DNA of 11,379 nt from CALREA01 sp041674865 (GTDB taxonomy: Bacteria > Patescibacteriota > Gracilibacteria > UBA1369 > UBA12463). The notes under the pieces are model-generated. The model ran no database searches. It had not been told where the DNA came from and saw only the letters and a list, made by a program, of their open reading frames with translations. Made by a program: the position numbers and the translations under genes. The DNA lies in the NCBI GenBank assembly GCA_041674865.1, contig JBAYUX010000040.1, positions 1 to 11,379 of the forward strand. The letters are read 5' to 3'. Shown piece by piece: positions 6,861-11,379 of this stretch. Every line of letters begins with the position of its first letter. The first letter of the stretch is position 1.

Positions 6861-8267
6861 ATGTTCCACCTCGCTTTTCGTAAGAAAAAAATACAGAAAG
6901 AAACTCCTCTCGCGATCTTTGAAAAGTTGCGAGGGGAGTACAGTTCGCTCCTGTATAGCGGCCAACAAGGACGGTATTCGTATATTGGATACGAGCCTTT
7001 TATGCTGTTTCAGAGTAAGGACGGAATTCAAGAAATTTCTTCGATTCGATATGATGAAGATGGCATTACTCGTGATGCGCAGGTTGTTGGCGGAGATCCG
7101 CTGGAAGTTTTTAAGGCGATTTTTGACCAGCTCAAACCGAAGACATTTGAAAAAGATCTCCCGCCATTTGTTGGTGGTGCGATGGGTATGATGAGTTATG
7201 ATTTTGGTTTGTCGTTTCATGATTTGAAACCGGAGACGACCGATGATCTGGAAATTCCAGATATGTATTATGCGTTTTACGATAAGACGATTGCCTTCGA
7301 TCATGAGATGAATGATCTGTACTTTTTTGGTATTGGCGAGACGAAAGAGCAGGCCCAGGCGATTGCCGAAGAAGTGTACAAGGATGCGACAAAAGGACTT
7401 TCCTATGATGCCGATGTTCCGAAAAAAAGATCTGGAAAGCGTTCGCAAGATTTGAATATGTATCTCACAAAGGAAGGATTCTTGAAGAAGATTGTTCAGA
7501 TCAAAAAGCATCTCGTAGAGGGGGAGAGTTATCAGGTGAACTTTTCTCATCGGTTTTCGTATGAGACGAGCGAAGATGGTTGGGAAATTTTTAAGCGACT
7601 TGCAACGATCAATCCATCACCATTTAGTTGTTATTTTGAACATCCAGAGTTTACGATTATCAGTTCTTCACCGGAGAAGTTAATCACACTCGATCGAGGT
7701 TTTGTTGAGAGTAAGCCAATAAAAGGCACACGTCCTCGTGGAAAAACTCCTGCAGAAGACAAGGCCAATGAGAAAGATTTGTTATCTTCAAAAAAAGACG
7801 AGGCGGAGTTGACGATGATTGTTGACCTCATGCGCAATGATTTAGGTATGGTGTGTGAGCCAAAATCAATCAAGGTTTTGGATCATCGAGCGATTGAAAA
7901 GTACTCACATGTGATGCACACGGTTACGACGGTACAGGGGAAGTTAAAAAAAGATAAGTCGCTTATCGATCTTGTTAGAGCCGTTTTTCCAGGTGGCAGT
8001 ATTACTGGTGCTCCGAAGAAACGAACGATGGAGATCATCGCAAAACTGGAAGACTATCATCGCGATGTCTACTGCGGCTCCGCTGGATACTTCTCAGTGA
8101 GTGGTGATATGGCAATGAATATTTTGATTCGCACGATGCTCTATCGAAATGGCGAAATCTTTTTCCACTCAGGTGGAGGTATCGTCATGGATAGTGATCC
8201 ACAGGCTGAGTTCGATGAGACGCTCGACAAGGCGCAGGTCTTGCTGGAGAGCTTATTGGGGGATTAA
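6861..8267 (+). CDS. pabB: Aminodeoxychorismate synthase component I (PabB-type), anthranilate synthase I family
   Basis: A 468-aa chorismate-utilising enzyme. It would convert chorismate and ammonia (usually from the glutaminase PabA) to 4-amino-4-deoxychorismate for p-aminobenzoate and folate. The N-terminal domain has LLYSG at 30-34, like the tryptophan-pocket segment of PabB, and FVGGAMGMMSYDFG. The catalytic domain has GESYQVNFS (221-229), PIKGTRPRG with Lys288, DLMRNDLG (322-329), PGGSITGAPK (377-386) and a C-terminal HSGGGIV. Lysine in PIKGT marks PabB, since TrpE has alanine there (PIAGT); this is the main reason for choosing PabB over anthranilate synthase. There is no fused glutaminase or lyase domain and no pabA in the window. 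A class IV aminotransferase that could be the partner lyase lies 1.4 kb away. The ATG at 6861 has no Shine-Dalgarno, and the gene probably shares the ndk transcript. Confidence 0.88.
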   Translation: MFHLAFRKKKIQKETPLAIFEKLRGEYSSLLYSGQQGRYSYIGYEPFMLFQSKDGIQEISSIRYDEDGITRDAQVVGGDPLEVFKAIFDQLKPKTFEKDLPPFVGGAMGMMSYDFGLSFHDLKPETTDDLEIPDMYYAFYDKTIAFDHEMNDLYFFGIGETKEQAQAIAEEVYKDATKGLSYDADVPKKRSGKRSQDLNMYLTKEGFLKKIVQIKKHLVEGESYQVNFSHRFSYETSEDGWEIFKRLATINPSPFSCYFEHPEFTIISSSPEKLITLDRGFVESKPIKGTRPRGKTPAEDKANEKDLLSSKKDEAELTMIVDLMRNDLGMVCEPKSIKVLDHRAIEKYSHVMHTVTTVQGKLKKDKSLIDLVRAVFPGGSITGAPKKRTMEIIAKLEDYHRDVYCGSAGYFSVSGDMAMNILIRTMLYRNGEIFFHSGGGIVMDSDPQAEFDETLDKAQVLLESLLGD

Positions 8268-8302
8268 AAAAACCCCTCATTTCTGAAGGGCTTTTGTTTT
8301 TT
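8268..8302. terminator. Bidirectional terminator between pabB and the DUF5679 gene
   Basis: An imperfect hairpin pairs CCCT (8274-8277) with AGGG (8287-8290). A C-C mismatch separates this from an outer AAAA/TTTT pairing (8269-8272 with 8292-8295). A T-rich tail follows on the plus strand and a run of seven T on the minus strand. It lies between two converging genes, as expected for a shared terminator. The short GC stem keeps the call moderate. Confidence 0.6.
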
Positions 8303-8325
8303 GCGATAATCAGAGAGAGGATGTT

Positions 8326-8619
8326 TTACTTTCGTCCCTTCTTAGCTGGCTTCTTTGCTGCCTTTTTAGGAGCAGCTTTCTTGACAGCCTTTTTTGGAGC
8401 TGCTTTTTTTGCTACCTTTTTGACAACCTTTTTAGCTGGAGCAGCTTTCTTCGCTGGACCGCCTACTGCAGGCAAAATTCGGTACATACCGGTGTTACAT
8501 TTTTCGCAAGTTCCTTTCATTGCGAAACGCTTTGTTGTTCCACGGCTTTTCATAGCAACCTGCTTGGTATTTTCCATACCGCGCTTTGCCTTACATTTTA
8601 CGCAATAACCTTTTTCCAT
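8326..8619 (-). CDS. DUF5679-type zinc-ribbon protein with histone-like Lys/Ala tail
   Basis: A 97-aa basic protein in two parts. Residues 1-50 form a small zinc ribbon, with Cys6/Cys9 (C-V-K-C) and Cys38/Cys41 (C-E-K-C) and the text YCVKCK...GTCEKCNTGMYRI, typical of DUF5679. Residues about 55-97 are almost only Lys, Ala, Pro and Val in KKAAPKK-like repeats, as in histone H1 C-termini. The tail suggests nucleic-acid binding and the ribbon gives a compact anchor; the molecular function is not known. Members of this family are common, from memory, in candidate-phyla bacteria. The ATG at 8619 starts the conserved ribbon and has no Shine-Dalgarno. The gene lies downstream of the SDR and microprotein genes on the same strand and ends at the shared terminator, but the 68-bp gap may hold its own promoter. 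Confidence 0.85.
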   Translation of the reverse strand: MEKGYCVKCKAKRGMENTKQVAMKSRGTTKRFAMKGTCEKCNTGMYRILPAVGGPAKKAAPAKKVVKKVAKKAAPKKAVKKAAPKKAAKKPAKKGRK

Positions 8620-8650
8620 AGAGAACGGGGGTGAGGGATAGTATGTATAT

Positions 8651-8678
8651 ATTGTATGCTTTCTTGGCTGAAGGTAAA
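8651..8678 (-). promoter_or_regulatory. Possible promoter of the DUF5679 gene
   Basis: On the minus strand, TTTACC (8673-8678), a 16-bp spacer and TACAAT (8651-8656) precede the start at 8619. The leader would be about 25 nt. The -35 match is four of six bases, and other TA-rich hexamers overlap this stretch, so the exact -10 box is uncertain. Confidence 0.35.
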
Positions 8679-8687
8679 GAGAATTGA

Positions 8688-8843
8688 TTAGTTCTTCTTT
8701 TTGAGATCCGCCCAGAGAGAAAGTAGCCCAAGTCCTAAGAACACTGAGGCTAGTGCCCAGTTTTGCTTTTGCACGGCCTCAAGAAGCGCTGCAGCAAAAA
8801 AGATAATGAATATTGCAAGGTTTGTAAGTCTTATTTTTTTCAT
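8688..8843 (-). CDS. Small two-helix membrane protein (51 aa)
   Basis: A minus-strand frame of 51 codons from ATG at 8843 to TAA at 8688. The protein starts MKKIRLTN and has two hydrophobic segments, residues about 8-24 (LAIFIIFFAAALLEAV) and 29-46 (WALASVFLGLGLLSLW). A short polar turn (QKQN) joins them and the C-terminus is basic (DLKKKN). This is a helical hairpin with positive charge at both ends, so both termini are probably cytoplasmic. I recognise no family. It begins 17 bp after the stop of the SDR gene on the same strand, so it is probably co-transcribed with it. The clean two-helix pattern, correct strand and tight spacing argue for a real gene. No Shine-Dalgarno is visible. Function is unknown. 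Confidence 0.65.
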   Translation of the reverse strand: MKKIRLTNLAIFIIFFAAALLEAVQKQNWALASVFLGLGLLSLWADLKKKN

Positions 8844-8860
8844 GTCAGTTGTTGTTTTGG

Positions 8861-9616
8861 TTACTTTTTTACGAACCTTGTGATGCTCGCTTGTGCGGTT
8901 GGCATGATGAGCATGTGCTCGATGTTGACGCTTTGTGGTCGTGAGAGTGCGAAGACGATGGCTTCGGCAATGTCGTGTGCGTAGAGCGGTACGTAGCCTT
9001 CGTAGTTGGCTTTTGCTTTCTTTTTGTCGCCCTTGAATCGAACGATTGAAAATTCTGTATCTACGGCACCTGGCGCGATGTCAGTAACTCGGATACCGGT
9101 TCCAGCGAGATCGATGCGTAGAGATTTGCTCATCATTTTTACGAAAGTTTTGGTTCCACAATACACAGAACCACCCTCATATGCCTCTAGAGCAGCTATA
9201 GAGCTGAGATTTACGATGTGCCCTTTTGTCTTTTTGAGATGCGGAATAGTCAGTTGGGCAACTCGTGTAAAAGCTTTGATATTGATATCAATCATCTGGT
9301 CGATATCTTTCCATGAGTAATCTTCAATAGACGTTTTTCCGAGGGCGAGGCCGGCGTTATTGATGAGAGTGTCGATTTCTTTATCTTTTATTGTTTTGAA
9401 GAATTTCTCGATAGCCTTGATGTTTCCGAGATCAACTTTGTATGTGAGAACTGAGATGTCATATTTTCTTTCCAACTGTGTTTTTAGCTTGTCGAGTTTT
9501 TCTTTTCTGCGAGCCAAAAGAATGAGATTTTTTCCTTCTTTTGCGAGCGCTATTGCGCATGCTTCGCCGATCCCGGCACTTGCTCCGGTAATGAGCGTGA
9601 ATGGCTTTGTATTCAT
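8861..9616 (-). CDS. YdfG-type NADP-dependent short-chain dehydrogenase
   Basis: A complete 251-aa classical SDR. The nucleotide-binding motif TGASAGIG is at 10-17, and ARR at 35-37 is the pattern expected for NADP(H). NNAG is at 86-89. The catalytic residues are Ser139, Tyr152 and Lys156 (Y-C-G-T-K), with the usual Asn at about 112. The segment PGAVDTEFSIVRFKGD and the ending with IMPTAQ closely follow E. coli YdfG (3-hydroxy acid and serine dehydrogenase), as do NNAGLALG and the overall length. The likely reaction is NADP-dependent oxidation of small 3-hydroxy acids or reduction of the aldehydes; the exact substrate cannot be read. The ATG at 9616 starts just before the Rossmann fold, behind an AT-rich stretch without a clear promoter. 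It is the first gene of a probable minus-strand unit with the 51-aa protein, and diverges from the aminotransferase. Confidence 0.92.
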   Translation of the reverse strand: MNTKPFTLITGASAGIGEACAIALAKEGKNLILLARRKEKLDKLKTQLERKYDISVLTYKVDLGNIKAIEKFFKTIKDKEIDTLINNAGLALGKTSIEDYSWKDIDQMIDINIKAFTRVAQLTIPHLKKTKGHIVNLSSIAALEAYEGGSVYCGTKTFVKMMSKSLRIDLAGTGIRVTDIAPGAVDTEFSIVRFKGDKKKAKANYEGYVPLYAHDIAEAIVFALSRPQSVNIEHMLIMPTAQASITRFVKK

Positions 9617-9660
9617 ATTATTTTATTAAGACAACTTTAAATTACTCTCATTGGTTTTTG

Positions 9661-9689
9661 ATGACAAGTAGGCCCGATTGGTCTATTAT
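9661..9689 (+). promoter_or_regulatory. Promoter giving a leaderless aminotransferase mRNA
   Basis: ATGACA (9661-9666) and TATTAT (9684-9689) are 17 bp apart, each five of six consensus bases. The ATG at 9696 begins 7 nt after the -10 box, where transcription should start, so the mRNA would have essentially no leader. Confidence 0.55.
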
Positions 9690-9695
9690 CTGCGC

Positions 9696-10544
9696 ATGAT
9701 TCTCTTTCTTAATGGCAAGTTTATTTCTGAAGAAGAAGCCAAGATCTCGGTATTTGATCAGGGATTTTTGTATGGAGATGGAGTGTATGAGACGATGCGG
9801 ACGTACAAGGGAAATTTGTGGAAACCGGATGTGCATATGAAGCGTCTCGAGAGATCGATGCGAGTTGCTGGTATGAAACTTCCGTATTCGTATGCGCGAC
9901 TTCTTGATCAGATCAAGGCGCTCATTCGAAGAAATGGATACAAAGAAGCTCGTGTGAGAGTGATGATTACGAGGGGATTGAGCGCGACGAAAGGAGCGCG
10001 ATTTGCACCTAACGCAAAAGGGAAATTAACTATTTGTATTACGTGTTATGCGATTCCAGTTTTTACCGGAAAGGTGAAACTTCCAGAAGCTTCCGTCGAA
10101 TTTTTCCCTGTAGAAAGGTCTTTCCCGACAGTGAAGACGACAAGTTTATTTCCACTCGTGATGGCAAGAATGCACGCATTGCAGCAAGGCCTATATGACG
10201 TTTTACTCGTTGATCGTGAAGGATATGTGAGCGAAGGCGCGGTGAGTAATCTCTTTGTGATTCGAAAAGGCATCTTATATACGCCAAAATCGGGCGTTCT
10301 TCCGGGAGTAACACGAGATGCGATTCTCAAATTAGCTCGCAAACTTGTTCGTCAAAAAGTTCTCAAAAAAATCGTTTATGGATATTTTAAAAAGTCATTT
10401 GTGAAGACGGCCGATGAGGTCTTTCTCACCAATGCTCCAAGTGGAGTCGTGGCGGTGACCAAAGTTGGCGAAAAAGCCCTTGGTAAGGGAAAATCCGGAC
10501 CTATCACCAAAGCTATTTTTCAAGCTTTGATTGACTCTTTATAG
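9696..10544 (+). CDS. Class IV aminotransferase (PabC / branched-chain or D-amino-acid aminotransferase family)
   Basis: A 282-aa PLP enzyme of fold type IV. It starts MILFLNGKFISEEEA, with FDQGFLYGDGVYETMR soon after, the usual N-terminal signature. Lys147 in VKTTSLFPLVMAR is the PLP Schiff-base lysine, and Glu180 in SEGAVSNLFVI contacts the cofactor. The 33-residue spacing is normal for the family, and GVLPGVTRDAIL follows. The family includes 4-amino-4-deoxychorismate lyase (PabC), branched-chain aminotransferase and D-amino-acid aminotransferase, which motifs alone do not separate. PabB nearby favours PabC, but the text around the lysine and SEGAVSN is also typical of the aminotransferases. 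A TTG at 9678 would add six residues, but it lies upstream of the predicted transcription start. I therefore use the ATG at 9696. The helical-protein gene follows 41 bp downstream. Confidence 0.9.
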   Translation: MILFLNGKFISEEEAKISVFDQGFLYGDGVYETMRTYKGNLWKPDVHMKRLERSMRVAGMKLPYSYARLLDQIKALIRRNGYKEARVRVMITRGLSATKGARFAPNAKGKLTICITCYAIPVFTGKVKLPEASVEFFPVERSFPTVKTTSLFPLVMARMHALQQGLYDVLLVDREGYVSEGAVSNLFVIRKGILYTPKSGVLPGVTRDAILKLARKLVRQKVLKKIVYGYFKKSFVKTADEVFLTNAPSGVVAVTKVGEKALGKGKSGPITKAIFQALIDSL

Positions 10545-10585
10545 GGCAATTGGTAGCTTAGTGCCTTATTATTTTCTTTCTTTTC

Positions 10586-11353
10586 GTGCTTTTCCCTGGT
10601 TCAGATTTTGACCTTAGAGGTATTTTGGCACCCGATGATGTCGATGATCAATCTCCTATTCGCACAGAATATCTTCGAATTGTGCCTCACGTCTTGGATC
10701 TTGCTCGGGATTTTGGCGTGGAGCTTTCTGCTGAATCTCAGCTCAACGTGTCTCTTTTAATGCGCTCCATGGAAGTTATTGATCGTTATTTTGACGATAT
10801 CCAAGATGCTTCTCAGGCAACAGTATTTTTGAAAAATGTTCTTCTTGTTCTCGCATCTGTTCCTGGCGTTAGAACCATTCAGTCAACGAATCTTCCTCAG
10901 GAAGTATTGAATAGCCTTGTTGTTCTTCGTGAGGTGCTTTTGCGACAGGGGACGCTTCCAGATTTTCTTAAGACCGTTCAAGAGGTGTGTCTCCTCTCAA
11001 GAAAAATGCGTACGATGAAAGATACTCGTCAGTATATTAATGCTGCACTTCATGAGGGTGAGCTTGCGGCTGATTTGTTGTTACTCTCTATCGATTTAGA
11101 CGAGCCATCGAAAAAGTTTTCTGACTATCTTCGTTTTGCCGTGGGGACTGGAACGCTCGTCGACCATCTCTTTGATTTTGAAGATGATTATCATAATCAC
11201 CAAACAGTTTTACCTCCTAATATTACGAATCGTTCATTCATGATGGCTACTCTCGTGAAGAGGGCTATATATCTTTTTTCTCTTCATCCTAACAAAAATC
11301 GAGCATTAGGGTATCTTTCGATGTCTGGTCGCTATTCTGAATCTTCGGTATAA
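10586..11353 (+). CDS. Helical protein, possibly class I isoprenoid-synthase-like
   Basis: A 255-aa, mostly helical protein starting with GTG. No ATG occurs before residue 59, and a stop lies in frame at 10559. I do not recognise the family outright, but two Asp-rich motifs stand out. Residues 66-74 read DRYFDDIQD (Asp66, Asp70, Asp71, Asp74), and residues 193-201 read DHLFDFEDD (Asp193, Asp197, Asp200, Asp201), soon followed by VLPPN. Squalene/phytoene synthases have two DxxxD motifs that bind Mg-diphosphate, the second in a stretch ending in YLP. The roughly 127-residue spacing here is close to what I recall for CrtM. The N-terminal 25 residues are acidic and the C-terminus is short, so it may be divergent or inactive. 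A TATTAT at 10567-10572 suggests its own start with a very short leader, or it is read with the aminotransferase. Confidence 0.75.
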   Translation: MLFPGSDFDLRGILAPDDVDDQSPIRTEYLRIVPHVLDLARDFGVELSAESQLNVSLLMRSMEVIDRYFDDIQDASQATVFLKNVLLVLASVPGVRTIQSTNLPQEVLNSLVVLREVLLRQGTLPDFLKTVQEVCLLSRKMRTMKDTRQYINAALHEGELAADLLLLSIDLDEPSKKFSDYLRFAVGTGTLVDHLFDFEDDYHNHQTVLPPNITNRSFMMATLVKRAIYLFSLHPNKNRALGYLSMSGRYSESSV

Positions 11354-11354
11354 T
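11349..11354 (+). promoter_or_regulatory. -10 box overlapping the stop codon of the upstream gene
   Basis: A perfect TATAAT spans the last codon and stop of the 255-aa gene, 9 bp before an ATG at 11364. The -35 region 17 bp upstream (TGGTCG) is poor. The arrangement resembles the short-leader promoters elsewhere in the window. Confidence 0.4.
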
Positions 11355-11363
11355 GCGTGAGCT

Positions 11364-11379
11364 ATGAATATTTTTCTCC
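11364..11379 (+). CDS. Possible start of the next gene, cut by the window edge
   Basis: An ATG followed by four codons (MNIFL) and one further base stays open to the edge. It lies 9 bp after a perfect TATAAT, so a short-leader gene probably begins here. Too little is visible to say anything about the product. Confidence 0.3.

Noticed and set aside
6837..7550. Minus-strand open frame of 237 codons opposite pabB
   Set aside because: It lies antisense to a clearly conserved pabB, its product is Arg/Ile/Leu/Phe-rich with no motif, and it has no promoter. It is a shadow of pabB codon use.
10544..10578. Possible terminator after the aminotransferase (GGCA/TGCC then T-rich)
   Set aside because: The stem is only 4 bp around a 13-base loop; the T-rich stretch is better explained as a -10 region and leader of the next gene.
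1..11379. Recoded TGA (glycine) as in Gracilibacteria/Absconditabacteria
   Set aside because: All frames read through with the standard code, and TGA serves as the stop of the HNH gene at a sensible place.

Overview
The window is gene-dense, moderately AT-rich bacterial DNA on the standard genetic code: TGA ends the HNH gene and tryptophan is TGG. It looks like a member of the candidate phyla radiation (Patescibacteria; Peregrinibacteria-like is a guess). The reasons are a DUF5679-type zinc-ribbon protein with a lysine/alanine tail, two large Ala/Pro/Lys-rich proteins I cannot place in any family, and genes that mostly start without a Shine-Dalgarno sequence, on very short or absent leaders behind recognisable -35/-10 promoters. 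There are no rRNA or tRNA genes, CRISPR arrays, insertion sequences or phage modules.

Left half (1-6243): a partial unknown gene runs off the left edge on the minus strand (1-273). It diverges from a 445-aa Ala/Pro-rich unknown protein (441-1778). After a 220-bp intergenic stretch comes an HNH-endonuclease-type protein (1999-2844). This converges on a very large minus-strand gene (2878 to 6204/6243) for a roughly 1100-aa protein with paired hydrophobic segments at both ends and a central coiled coil. The 445-aa and large genes have the same promoter hexamers at the same spacing (TTGCCC, 17 bp, TATAAT), share an AAGCT in the spacer, and encode similar N-termini. They may be co-regulated.

Right half (6244-11379): the genes here are metabolic. 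Nucleoside diphosphate kinase (6349-6825) is followed closely by a PabB-type chorismate-utilising enzyme (6861-8267), which ends at a bidirectional terminator. Facing it on the minus strand are a YdfG-type short-chain dehydrogenase (8861-9616), a 51-aa two-helix membrane microprotein (8688-8843) and the DUF5679 zinc-ribbon protein (8326-8619). Divergent from the dehydrogenase is a PLP-dependent class IV aminotransferase (start at 9696), possibly PabC or a branched-chain/D-amino-acid aminotransferase. Next comes an all-helical 255-aa protein with two Asp-rich motifs spaced as in class I isoprenoid synthases (10586-11353). A perfect TATAAT at the right edge probably belongs to another gene starting at 11364.

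Together, PabB and the class IV aminotransferase could supply p-aminobenzoate for folate, but the glutaminase PabA is not in the window. I see no clear defence or mobile system. The best leads are the two co-promoted unknown proteins, the cryptic isoprenoid-synthase-like protein and the small membrane protein.
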